From JAJYKN01 sp045403145 (GTDB taxonomy: Bacteria > Nitrospirota > UBA9217), in assembly GCA_045403145.1 (NCBI GenBank), contig JAXIPA010000115.1, forward strand, positions 1 to 7,068: 7,068 bases of DNA. The letters are read 5' to 3'. A program made the translations under genes and the position numbers. The number at the start of each line of letters is the position of its first letter. Position 1 is the stretch's first letter. The notes under the pieces are model-generated. The model ran no database searches, was not told the origin of the DNA, and saw only the letters and a list, made by a program, of their open reading frames with translations. This document shows positions 1-6,252 of the stretch, in pieces.

Positions 1-57
1 GAACCCGCGGCCACCAGGGCCACAACCTGGAGCTCTACCAACTGAGCTACGCCCACC
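1..57 (-). tRNA. tRNA-His (GUG), 3' part cut by window edge
   Basis: This is a tRNA for histidine read on the minus strand. The acceptor 5' strand (50-56), D arm and anticodon arm are visible. The 7-base anticodon loop reads TTGTGGC with anticodon GTG at 21-23, closed by the 5-bp stem CCAGG/CCTGG. An extra G at 57 immediately before the acceptor stem matches the G-1 that is characteristic of tRNA-His. The gene runs off the window within the T arm, so the acceptor 3' strand and any CCA are not seen. It is the last tRNA visible of a Pro-Arg-His run and has no promoter of its own that I can see. Confidence 0.96.
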
Positions 58-63
58 GTGTAT

Positions 64-166
64 TTGTCTATTGTCTATTGATTGAAGATTTCAAAATGCA
101 AAATGACTTTTCATCTTATAGCGTCAGTTGCGATTTGTCAACTGTCAATCCTCAACCCGAAACTGT
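64..166. repeat. degenerate 7-bp repeat tracts in the His-Arg tRNA spacer
   Basis: The spacer between tRNA-Arg and tRNA-His contains several short runs with a 7-base period. TTGTCTA occurs twice at 64-77 and CAAAATG twice at 92-105. A looser series is CAACTGT, CAATCCT, CAACCCG, AAACTGT at 139-166. A further tract at 211-231 reads AATCAAC, AATCTGC, ATTTGAA. The units differ in sequence but share the 7-base step, like the clearer arrays at 316-399 and 3064-3105. No open reading frame here looks real. Confidence 0.6.
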
Positions 167-170
167 ATCG

Positions 171-201
171 GGCGCATCTGAAGGGATGCAAACCCCTGAC
201 C
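171..201 (-). pseudogene. degraded copy of the tRNA-Arg 3' end (acceptor strand and T arm)
   Basis: These 31 bases match 234-264 of the intact tRNA-Arg at 27 positions, covering part of the CCA end, the acceptor 3' strand and the T arm. The match stops before the anticodon arm. The differences (176, 177, 188 and 190) alter the T loop, so that TTCGAAT becomes TTTGCAT, and break the acceptor strand; the CCA end is also changed to CCC. The fragment lies 63 bases downstream of the matching part of the gene. It could be a remnant of a duplicated tRNA or the scar of an element that inserted at the tRNA 3' end. No integrase is nearby. Confidence 0.7.
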
Positions 202-232
202 GCATTCCGTAATCAACAATCTGCATTTGAAA

Positions 233-309
233 TGGCGCGCCTGAAGGGATTCGAACCCCTGACCCACAGCTTAGAAGGCTGTTGCTCTATCCACCTGAGC
301 TACAGGCGC
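233..309 (-). tRNA. tRNA-Arg (UCU)
   Basis: This is a complete 77-nt tRNA on the minus strand. The acceptor stem GCGCCTG (303-309) pairs with CAGGCGC (237-243), followed by discriminator G and an encoded CCA (233-235). The anticodon stem ACAGC/GCTGT encloses the loop CTTCTAA, with anticodon TCT at 273-275, which reads AGA and AGG arginine codons. The T loop is the standard TTCGAAT. It sits between tRNA-Pro and tRNA-His and is most likely processed from the same transcript. Confidence 0.97.
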
Positions 310-315
310 ATTCTA

Positions 316-399
316 TTTCGGATTTCGGATTGCGGATTTCGGAATTAAGGGTCTTTGCGCGCCTCTTCTTCAATCCACAATCCGCATTCTGCAATCCGC
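316..399. repeat. inverted pair of heptanucleotide arrays between tRNA-Pro and tRNA-Arg
   Basis: The left arm (316-343) is four tandem 7-mers: TTTCGGA, TTTCGGA, TTGCGGA, TTTCGGA. The right arm (372-399) is AATCCAC, AATCCGC, ATTCTGC, AATCCGC, the same unit in reverse orientation. The reverse complement of the right arm matches the left arm at about 20 of 25 aligned bases, so the tRNA precursor could fold a long imperfect hairpin around a loop of about 30 bases. No coding role is visible. It belongs to the same class of 7-base repeats as the tracts at 64-231 and 3064-3105. Confidence 0.8.
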
Positions 400-407
400 A
401 ATTTGAT

Positions 408-484
<77 letters not shown>

Positions 485-524
485 AGTTACTTCGCAACTG
501 CTTACCCCCTGACTCGTAGGGCAT

Positions 525-553
525 ATAATACTCACACTCCCCTCGCTTGTCAA
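525..553 (-). promoter_or_regulatory. sigma70-type promoter of the tRNA Pro-Arg-His cluster
   Basis: Read on the minus strand, a perfect -35 box TTGACA (548-553) is followed by exactly 17 bases and a -10 box TATTAT (525-530, five of six consensus bases). Transcription would start near 518, about 34 bases before tRNA-Pro. No other gene lies between it and the tRNAs, so it most likely drives all three. Near-consensus promoters of this kind are usual for stable RNA genes. Confidence 0.88.
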
Positions 554-636
554 GCGCTATGTGTCCGGCATATAAGCATTTTCAGGCGGTTTGCGGAATC
601 AGGGATTCGTCTGTTCGCACGGGCACTGCGCCGGTT

Positions 637-666
637 TTTACCTTGAAATACCCGGCATTTTATACT
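637..666 (+). promoter_or_regulatory. possible promoter of the EF-Tu-like/permease operon
   Basis: A good -10 box TATACT (661-666, five of six bases) has a weak -35 candidate TTTACC (637-642, four of six) at an 18-base spacing. A start near 672-674 would leave only about 5-7 bases before the chosen ATG at 679, giving an almost leaderless message. This agrees with the absence of a Shine-Dalgarno sequence there. The assignment rests only on motif match and position. Confidence 0.4.
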
Positions 667-678
667 ATGATAGCCGCT

Positions 679-933
679 ATGGAAGAACGGATCGGATCGG
701 TGATCAAATTTTTCGACAAGACGTCTATTGCGGCGGTCAAACTTGATTTCGGCGATCTCGCCGTAGGCGATATTGTCCGCATCAAAGGGACGTCGACGGA
801 CTTTACCCAGAAAATCGAGGACCTTGAGTTCGACCACAAGCCTGTGCAGAAAGCCGGCCGCGGCCAGTTCACCGGCATCAAGCTCTCCCAGCCGGCAAAA
901 CCCTTCGACCTCGTGTACAAGGTCACCGGATAG
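679..933 (+). CDS. EF-Tu domain II-like small protein
   Basis: The gene encodes an 84-residue protein made almost entirely of a beta-barrel resembling domain II of translation GTPases. Residues 5-12 (IGSVIKFF), 19-36 (a strand, then DLAVGDIVRIKG) and 59-68 (AGRGQFTGIK) follow the usual strand-turn pattern of that domain. There is no G domain, so it cannot be a GTPase. Proteins of this type are usually annotated as translation elongation factor-like, and their role is unknown. I chose the ATG at 679 because the protein fold begins at MEERIG; an in-frame ATG at 667 is an alternative, and neither has a clear ribosome binding site. The stop lies 11 bases before the DppB-like gene, so the two are probably cotranscribed. 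Confidence 0.8.
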   Translation: MEERIGSVIKFFDKTSIAAVKLDFGDLAVGDIVRIKGTSTDFTQKIEDLEFDHKPVQKAGRGQFTGIKLSQPAKPFDLVYKVTG

Positions 934-944
934 ATCGCCAATCC

Positions 945-1916
945 ATGCTAGTCTATATTATAAAACGAACCCTCCTCATGGTCCCTATCCTCCTCGGCAT
1001 CACGGTTCTGAGCTTCGGCGTTATGCGGCTTGCTCCGGGCGGGCCTGCCGAAGCGCAGATGGAATTCTCTGCCAAGGCGTCCGCCGAAGCGCGGGAGCGG
1101 CTCCGGAAGCTCTACGGCGCCGACCAGCCTTTCCATAAACAGTATGCAACATGGCTTAAAAAGTTCATGACCCTGGATTTCGGCGAGGCCTTTGCCGACG
1201 GCCGCAAGGTCAAGGACAAAATCCTCGAACGCCTCCCGATCACGCTCACGATCAACATCCTCTCTCTCGGCCTCGTGCTCTTGATCGCCATCCCCCTGGG
1301 CGTCATGTCCGCGACACGGCAATATTCTGTCCTCGACCGGTTCACCACCGTCTTCGTCTTTATCGGATTCTCCACGCCTTCATTCTGGCTCGCGCTGCTG
1401 CTCATTTACCTGCTCGGCGTGCAATGGGGCTTGCTTCCCATATCCGGCATTCAGAGCCTCGATGTCACCGGACTCTCTTTCTGGGGCAGACTCGCGGACA
1501 GGGCGCGGCATCTGGTCCTGCCGGTCTTCGTCTCGGCCTTCGGAGGCCTGGCCGGGTTCTCGCGATACGTGCGGAACAACATGCTGGAGGTCCTGCGGCA
1601 GGACTATATCCGCACTGCCAGGGCCAAGGGACTTCCTGAGGGGACCGTTATTTACCGGCACGCGCTCCGGAACGCGCTCATGCCGGTCATCACGATCCTC
1701 GGACTTGCCCTTCCCGGAATCATCGGCGGCAGTGTGATCATGGAAACGGTCTTCGGCATCCCCGGCATGGGGCAGCTTCTGTATCAGGCGGTGTTCTCGC
1801 GGGATTACAACCTTGCCATGGGAATCCTGGTTCCGGCGGCGTTCCTCACCATGCTGGGCAATTTTCTGGCGGACATAGCCTATGCGTTTACCGACCCGAG
1901 GGTAAGATTGAAATGA
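945..1916 (+). CDS. DppB/OppB-family ABC transporter permease
   Basis: This 323-residue inner-membrane protein is one of the two channel subunits of a peptide/nickel-type ABC importer. It has the family N terminus (MLVYIIKRTLLMVPILLGIT, a first membrane helix at about 8-28). A periplasmic stretch rich in charged residues (35-95) follows, then about five more hydrophobic segments (about 100-120, 135-160, 190-205, 245-270, 290-315). The cytoplasmic EAA loop that docks on the ATPase is at about 216-243 and includes DYIRTARAKG and HALRNALMP. The C-terminal ADIAYAFTDPRVRLK is also typical. The length is normal. The substrate cannot be told from the permease alone; oligopeptide, dipeptide or nickel are the usual ones. 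No strong Shine-Dalgarno sequence precedes the ATG, which fits translation coupled to the gene just upstream. Confidence 0.94.
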   Translation: MLVYIIKRTLLMVPILLGITVLSFGVMRLAPGGPAEAQMEFSAKASAEARERLRKLYGADQPFHKQYATWLKKFMTLDFGEAFADGRKVKDKILERLPITLTINILSLGLVLLIAIPLGVMSATRQYSVLDRFTTVFVFIGFSTPSFWLALLLIYLLGVQWGLLPISGIQSLDVTGLSFWGRLADRARHLVLPVFVSAFGGLAGFSRYVRNNMLEVLRQDYIRTARAKGLPEGTVIYRHALRNALMPVITILGLALPGIIGGSVIMETVFGIPGMGQLLYQAVFSRDYNLAMGILVPAAFLTMLGNFLADIAYAFTDPRVRLK

Positions 1917-1957
1917 TCGGGTCAAGGGGCAAGGATCATGGCTCAGATCGCGACGCC

Positions 1958-1974
1958 GTCCCGCCGTGCGGGAC
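1958..1974 (+). other. hairpin between the two permease genes
   Basis: GTCCCG (1958-1963) and CGGGAC (1969-1974) form a perfect GC-rich 6-bp stem with a 5-base loop in the 83-base gap between the permease genes. No T tract follows, so it is not a convincing intrinsic terminator. It could act as an mRNA stabiliser or attenuate expression of the second permease. Confidence 0.45.
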
Positions 1975-1999
1975 CGTGTTCTAAAAGACAGGAATAGCA

Positions 2000-2854
2000 A
2001 TGGCGACCGACACCGAATCTTTTGCAGCACAGACCCTTCATTATCTCCTGAAGAACAAACTCGCCGTCATCGGCGGGATACTGGTGCTGCTTGTCTTCGT
2101 GCTGTCGATATTCGCGCCCTGGATTGCTCCGTACAGCCCGTCCAAAATCGATATCAAGAACATCCTGATCGGTCCGAGCCTGTCACATCCGCTCGGTACG
2201 GACGACCTCGGCCGGGACGTGCTCTCGCGCATGCTCTGGGGCGGAAGGATATCGCTTGAGGTGGGGTTCGTCGCCGTCGGCATCGCCACCCTCATCGGCA
2301 TTCTCCTCGGCTCGATTGCCGGATACTACGGCGGTTGGACTGACAGCGTCATCATGCGCGCGGTAGACATCATGCTGAGCATTCCCACGATCTTCCTGGT
2401 GCTCGCCGTGATCGCCATCCTCGAGCCGAGCATCATCAACATCATGATCGTGATCGGACTCACAAGCTGGATGGAGCCCGCCCGGCTCATCCGCGCGGAG
2501 TTCATCTCGCTCAAGGAACGGGAGTTCGTGATCGCTTCCCGCGCCATCGGCGCCACCGACGGCCGCATCATCATGAAGCATGTCCTGCCGAACGGCCTCT
2601 CCCCGATCCTGGTCTCCGCCACCATGGGCGTCGGCGGCGCCGTGCTCATAGAATCGGGGCTGAGCTTCCTCGGCCTCGGCGTCCAGCCGCCCACGCCGAG
2701 CTGGGGCAGCCTGCTCTCGTCCGGCAAGGACAACATCGAGATAGCCTGGTGGCTGTCCGCCTTCCCCGGCCTCGCCATCCTCATTACCGTTCTCGGGTAC
2801 AACCTTCTCGGTGAAGGCATCCGCGACGCGCTTGATCCGAGGCAAAGAGAATAG
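2000..2854 (+). CDS. DppC/OppC-family ABC transporter permease
   Basis: This 284-residue protein is the second channel subunit and pairs with the DppB-like protein in the inner membrane. The first hydrophobic helix is at 21-43. The family signature HPLGTDDLGRDVLSRMLWG spans about 63-81. The EAA loop lies at about 174-202 (REFVIASRAIGATDGRI, then KHVLPNGLSPI), and the C-terminal hallmark GLSFLGLGVQPPTPSWGS spans about 220-237. The C terminus GEGIRDALDPRQRE is typical. AGGAA at 1990-1994, five bases before the ATG, supports the start. No substrate-binding protein or DppD/DppF ATPase follows: the next gene is convergent. The transporter must borrow partners encoded elsewhere or its operon is split. 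Confidence 0.95.
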   Translation: MATDTESFAAQTLHYLLKNKLAVIGGILVLLVFVLSIFAPWIAPYSPSKIDIKNILIGPSLSHPLGTDDLGRDVLSRMLWGGRISLEVGFVAVGIATLIGILLGSIAGYYGGWTDSVIMRAVDIMLSIPTIFLVLAVIAILEPSIINIMIVIGLTSWMEPARLIRAEFISLKEREFVIASRAIGATDGRIIMKHVLPNGLSPILVSATMGVGGAVLIESGLSFLGLGVQPPTPSWGSLLSSGKDNIEIAWWLSAFPGLAILITVLGYNLLGEGIRDALDPRQRE

Positions 2855-3039
2855 CCCGCGGAGTACATCCTGATTTTGTATTTTCTCTGTGGTTATCTGT
2901 GGTTTAAACAGCCGTTTTTAGGTCCAATGGTTTGTGGGAAGTTCGAAACGCGGCGTTTGCGGAAGAGACCGGCGGCCTGCCGGATTCAGCGGTTTTACCA
3001 ATCTGATCAAGAAAGTTCACGGATGGCAGAGGAACACCT
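2855..3039. other. non-coding gap between convergent operons
   Basis: This 185-base gap separates the permease stop and the mltG stop. It holds a 10-bp direct repeat (TCTCTGTGGT 2884-2893, TATCTGTGGT 2894-2903). It also holds two small inverted repeats: AAACG/CGTTT at 2946-2958 and CCGGC/GCCGG at 2969-2983. Neither inverted repeat is followed by a clear T tract on either strand, so I cannot name a confident terminator for either operon. The short reading frames here have no recognisable protein features. Confidence 0.6.
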
Positions 3040-4143
3040 TCAGGGACTCGTTCCCGTAATATGACTGCCGACTTCTGACTCCTGAATCCTGACTACTCCC
3101 GATTCATCCCCCTGCCGCCCGGACTTCTTTCTCTTCGACCGATACCTGCCGATCGCCTTCTCATGCGAGGCGAAGTCCTTTGAGAAAAAGTGGCTGCCGT
3201 CGCCCTGGGCGACGAAGAAAAGATAGTCCACCCTATCGGGATAGAGCGAGGCGAGGATCGCGCCCTCGCCGGGGTTCGCGATCGGACCGGGCGGAAGCCC
3301 CTTGCGGAGATAGGTGTTATAGGGAGACCGCCGCTTCAGGTCCGACCTTGTGACATTGGTGATCCACGCCTTGGTGCCGTACACCGCGGTGGGATCGGCC
3401 TGAAGCTTCATCCCCTTCTTGAGACGGTTGAGGTACACGGCCGCGATAATCTTGCGTTCCGAAGGCACCAGGGCTTCTTTTTCCACTATCGAGGCCAGCG
3501 TAAGTATCTGGTGTTCGGTTAAACCCAGCTCTTTCGCGCGTCTCCTGTAGCTGTCCGTGAATACCTCCCTGTAGCGTTGCACCATTTTCCTCGGGATGTC
3601 CTCAAGCTTGATGCCCTTCGGCAGATAATAGGTGTCAGGAAACAGATAGCCTTCGAGGGAATCGGCCTCTACTCCGAGGGCGCGGACGTATTTCTTGTTC
3701 CTCACCAGCCTGATGAACTGTTCAGGGTCGGAGATGAGCGGTGTACCCGAAAGCGTCCAGCCTATCTGATAGAGATTATACCCCTCCGGGATCACGACCT
3801 CGTACTCGATGATCCGGCCCTTGCGCAAGGCCTCAAGGACATCCCACAGGCTCATGTTCGTGTTCAGGCCGTAAAAACCCGTGCGCACCTTGCGGCTGAG
3901 CCCCTGGAGCCGGCCGATGATCTCGAAGTATCCGCGATAGCGGATAATGCCTTGCTTCTGGATGACCGCCGTGATCGTTTTAAAGCTCATTCCTTCGGTC
4001 ACCTGGATTTCTTTCCAGACCTTTTCCTTGGAAGGCGGGACCAGAAGGGCGATGTAAAAGTGGATGACAACGGTAAGTGTTGCCGTGGCGATCGCGAACG
4101 ACAACCAGGCACGCTTTTTCATCCATTCCCTGATATGACGCAT
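3040..4143 (-). CDS. mltG: endolytic murein transglycosylase MltG (YceG family)
   Basis: MltG cleaves nascent peptidoglycan strands in the periplasm and is thought to set glycan chain ends. The 367-residue protein has one N-terminal membrane helix (about 13-34), a LysM-like region (about 45-115) and the YceG catalytic domain (about 120-335). The catalytic glutamate is Glu221 in LASIVEKEAL, matching the active-site Glu of E. coli MltG. Other hallmarks are KLQADPTAVYG (246-256), SPYNTY (273-278), GLPPGPIANPG (282-292) and FFVAQGDGSHFFS (309-321). GGGAG five bases upstream supports the ATG at 4143. Residue 8 is a second candidate, with its own AGGGA in front. The domain ends near residue 340; the last 25 or so residues are encoded by the 7-base repeat at 3064-3105 and look like a recently acquired tail. 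It is the last gene of the phasin-ubiB-mltG run. Confidence 0.95.
   Translation of the reverse strand: MRHIREWMKKRAWLSFAIATATLTVVIHFYIALLVPPSKEKVWKEIQVTEGMSFKTITAVIQKQGIIRYRGYFEIIGRLQGLSRKVRTGFYGLNTNMSLWDVLEALRKGRIIEYEVVIPEGYNLYQIGWTLSGTPLISDPEQFIRLVRNKKYVRALGVEADSLEGYLFPDTYYLPKGIKLEDIPRKMVQRYREVFTDSYRRRAKELGLTEHQILTLASIVEKEALVPSERKIIAAVYLNRLKKGMKLQADPTAVYGTKAWITNVTRSDLKRRSPYNTYLRKGLPPGPIANPGEGAILASLYPDRVDYLFFVAQGDGSHFFSKDFASHEKAIGRYRSKRKKSGRQGDESGVVRIQESEVGSHITGTSP
3064..3105. repeat. heptanucleotide array inside the 3' end of mltG
   Basis: Six consecutive 7-mers lie here: ACTGCCG, ACTTCTG, ACTCCTG, AATCCTG, ACTACTC, CCGATTC. The middle four are close variants of one unit. The array lies within the mltG reading frame and supplies part of its C-terminal tail (residues about 347-360, around VRIQESEV on the minus strand). 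A 7-base unit changes frame at each copy, so the tail shows no amino-acid repeat of unit length. The same period is seen in the tRNA spacers of this window. Confidence 0.75.
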
Positions 4144-4165
4144 TCCTTCTCCCTGTTCCGGAATT

Positions 4166-5872
4166 TCACAGCTGCCCGGACCTCAAGATCCCGATCAGGA
4201 TCCAGAGGCCCAGGAACGCTGCTATAACATACCCGATCAGACCGAAGACAGGCAAGCCAAAAATCATCGGCCCCTTGCCGGCGTGGATGATAATGGATGA
4301 CGCCACGATGATGGCGGCGGTGATTACGCTGAAGGCCAGCCGGTTGCTCGATTTGTCGATGTCCCTGATCAGGTGGCCGAGCTCTTCGTGGTGGATATTC
4401 ATCCGGATGTCTCCATGCACGAATTTTTTGAAGGTCGCCTTGATCTGTCTCGGCAGGAGCGAAAAGGCGTCGGCGAATTCGGTCATGTTCTTCCGGGCGC
4501 TCTTGACCGCACGGAGCGGGCTGAGCCTGCGGAGCATGAGCTCCGCCACATAGGGTTTGGCCCCCTCGAAATAATTGAACTCGGGGTCGAGCTGCTTCAG
4601 GATGCCCTCGAGGGTGATGAGCGCCTTGTCCATGAGGTACAGGTTTTGCGGCAGTTTCAGCTTGTGCCGGAGGAGGATATGCGTGACGCGGTCCGCGTAG
4701 GTGCCGAAGTCGATCTGCTTCGCCTGCAGGACGTAGTACGGCTCCAGGAGCTCGACCAGGTCTTCCTTCATCTCCTGCTGAAAGCGTTCGACGTCGACGG
4801 ACTCTTCGGGCAGAAACCCCATGTCCACGTATTGCCGGACCAGGGCATCGTAATCATGGTCCGCCAGCGCTAGAAAAATAGACGCGAAATGCTCCCGGTT
4901 CTCCTCGCTGACCCGGCCCATGATGCCGAAATCGACAAGGGCGAGCCTGCCGTCGGGAAGCACAAAGATATTTCCCGGATGGGGGTCCGCATGAAAAAAA
5001 CCATCCTGCAGGACCATCTTGAAGAACGCGGCGTTTCCCTTCAGGGCAAGGTCCTTCCGGCTGTATCCCTCCCGGTCGAGGCGTTCGTACTCGTCGATCC
5101 GGATACCCTCGATCGTTTCGAGGACAAGGACCCGTTTGCTCGAAACCTCGGGGTACACCTTCGGTACGTACAAGGCCTCATTATGTTCGAAATTCCTGCG
5201 GAGCTGGATGGCGTTGGAAGCCTCGATAAAAAAATCGAGCTCACGCTTGATGGTGCGCGCAAACTCGTCGACGATGCCCGGGACGTTATAGGGCGCCGCT
5301 TCCGGCACCTGCGCCTCGATGAGGCCGGCGAGCCACCGCATGATGCTGATGTCGCGTTCTATGATGCGGACGATGTGGGGCCTCTGGACCTTGACCATCA
5401 CCGGGCTGCCGTCATGGAGCGTGGCCCGGTGCACCTGGGCGATGGACGCCGCTGCGACCGGCGTATCGTCAAAGGTCGCAAACAGCTTTTCCACCGGCGC
5501 CTTGAGGTCCTCTTCGATGATCTTCTTTGCTTCTGCGGTGGGGAATGGCGCTACGGAGTCCGTTAATTTCAGCAGTTCGCGGGAATATTCGATGGGCATC
5601 ATGTCCGGCCGGCACGCCAGCACCTGCCCCAGTTTGATAAACGTCGGCCCCAGATCCTCGAACATCAGCCGGAGACGTTCCGGCGCGCTTATGTGGTGCG
5701 AGACGGCGGAAGACTTCTTGAAGGTGATGACGCGCCTGCCGAGCGAAAAAAACCGTTCAACACCCAGCTGTTCCACCACGTGGCCGAACCCGTGGCGCGA
5801 TGCAACGGCGATGATCCCGCCGATCCGCGGGATGTCCCGGAAATGTCTTTTCCTGAAACCCAAAAGAGGCAT
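4166..5872 (-). CDS. UbiB/AarF (ABC1) family protein kinase-like membrane protein
   Basis: This 568-residue protein belongs to the atypical kinase family of UbiB, AarF and the mitochondrial ADCK/COQ8 proteins, which support quinone or lipid metabolism. It shows the family KxGQ motif (K80-L-G-Q83), the Ala-rich nucleotide loop (VAAASIAQVH, 139-148) and the lysine of the VMVKVQRP strand (K161). It also has ELDFFIEASN (211-220), the catalytic segment HADPHPGN (294-301) and DFG (314-316). Two hydrophobic segments (about 512-528 and 536-563) anchor the C terminus in the membrane. All key residues are intact. The ATG at 5872 has no strong Shine-Dalgarno sequence but lies 18 bases after the phasin-like stop; mltG begins 22 bases after its own stop. 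No quinone biosynthesis genes are in the window, so the name UbiB describes the family rather than a proven role. Confidence 0.94.
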   Translation of the reverse strand: MPLLGFRKRHFRDIPRIGGIIAVASRHGFGHVVEQLGVERFFSLGRRVITFKKSSAVSHHISAPERLRLMFEDLGPTFIKLGQVLACRPDMMPIEYSRELLKLTDSVAPFPTAEAKKIIEEDLKAPVEKLFATFDDTPVAAASIAQVHRATLHDGSPVMVKVQRPHIVRIIERDISIMRWLAGLIEAQVPEAAPYNVPGIVDEFARTIKRELDFFIEASNAIQLRRNFEHNEALYVPKVYPEVSSKRVLVLETIEGIRIDEYERLDREGYSRKDLALKGNAAFFKMVLQDGFFHADPHPGNIFVLPDGRLALVDFGIMGRVSEENREHFASIFLALADHDYDALVRQYVDMGFLPEESVDVERFQQEMKEDLVELLEPYYVLQAKQIDFGTYADRVTHILLRHKLKLPQNLYLMDKALITLEGILKQLDPEFNYFEGAKPYVAELMLRRLSPLRAVKSARKNMTEFADAFSLLPRQIKATFKKFVHGDIRMNIHHEELGHLIRDIDKSSNRLAFSVITAAIIVASSIIIHAGKGPMIFGLPVFGLIGYVIAAFLGLWILIGILRSGQL

Positions 5873-5890
5873 GGCGCTCAGGGCCGCGGG

Positions 5891-6211
5891 CTACTCCCCG
5901 CCCTTCCCTTCGCCGCCTTCGAGTTTCGAGAGCCGCGCGGAGATGCCCTGTAGCTTCTTGTCCATCCTTTCAAGGTCATCGCGGCTCGGGATGTTGAGCT
6001 TCTCAAAGGCCGCGTTGATCGTGTCCTTGATCTTGTGGTCAATGTCCTTGGTGCTTTCCTCTGCCTTGGAAGCCCACTCCTTGACAAGCGTGGCGCCTTC
6101 GCTCTTGGAGAGCTCCCCTGCTTTTACCAGTTCGTCGACGAACTCCTTGGCCTTCTCCTGCGCGCCGAGTCCTGCCAGCATAGCCTTCTTGATGATCTCT
6201 GTAACCGTCAT
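5891..6211 (-). CDS. phasin-like (polyhydroxyalkanoate granule-associated) protein
   Basis: The gene encodes a 106-residue, highly charged, mostly helical protein. Residues 1-30 form an amphipathic helix (IIKKAMLAGLGAQEKAKEFV). Residues 30-50 (KAGELSKSEGATLVKEWASK) match the helix-turn pattern seen in short PhaF/phasin-type proteins. Residues 73-97 (NIPSRDDLERMDKKLQG, then ISARLSKLE) give the conserved IPSRDDL box and a short coiled coil. A perfect AAGGAGG Shine-Dalgarno sequence at 6217-6223, five bases from the ATG, fixes the start. It is the first gene of the run into ubiB and mltG. Proteins of this family occur in bacteria without known PHA storage, so granule binding is not certain and a scaffold role near the membrane is an alternative. 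Confidence 0.82.
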   Translation of the reverse strand: MTVTEIIKKAMLAGLGAQEKAKEFVDELVKAGELSKSEGATLVKEWASKAEESTKDIDHKIKDTINAAFEKLNIPSRDDLERMDKKLQGISARLSKLEGGEGKGGE

Positions 6212-6252
6212 GGTAGCCTCCTTGGGTTAAATGATGACTTGAAGTTCCTCGA

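Noticed and set aside
64..399. CRISPR-like or phage attachment array
   Set aside because: The units are 7 bases with no spacers of constant length and no cas genes nearby, so this is simple tandem repetition.
547..678. N-terminal extension of the EF-Tu-like protein back to 547
   Set aside because: The added residues show no family similarity and the start codon would overlap the -35 region of the tRNA promoter.
1380..2845. Minus-strand frames of about 216 and 220 residues opposite the permeases
   Set aside because: They are highly charged, low-complexity shadows of the membrane protein genes; the permeases carry clear family signatures.
2969..2983. Intrinsic terminator at CCGGC/GCCGG
   Set aside because: The stem is only 5 bp and no T tract follows on either strand.
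3577..4873. Long plus-strand reading frames opposite mltG and ubiB
   Set aside because: They mirror genes whose catalytic motifs are all present; their composition is biased and no domain is visible.
5319..6230. A 303-residue plus-strand reading frame opposite ubiB and the phasin-like gene
   Set aside because: It is rich in Ser, Arg and Met, as expected from the opposite strand of a GC-rich gene, and the minus strand carries intact family motifs.
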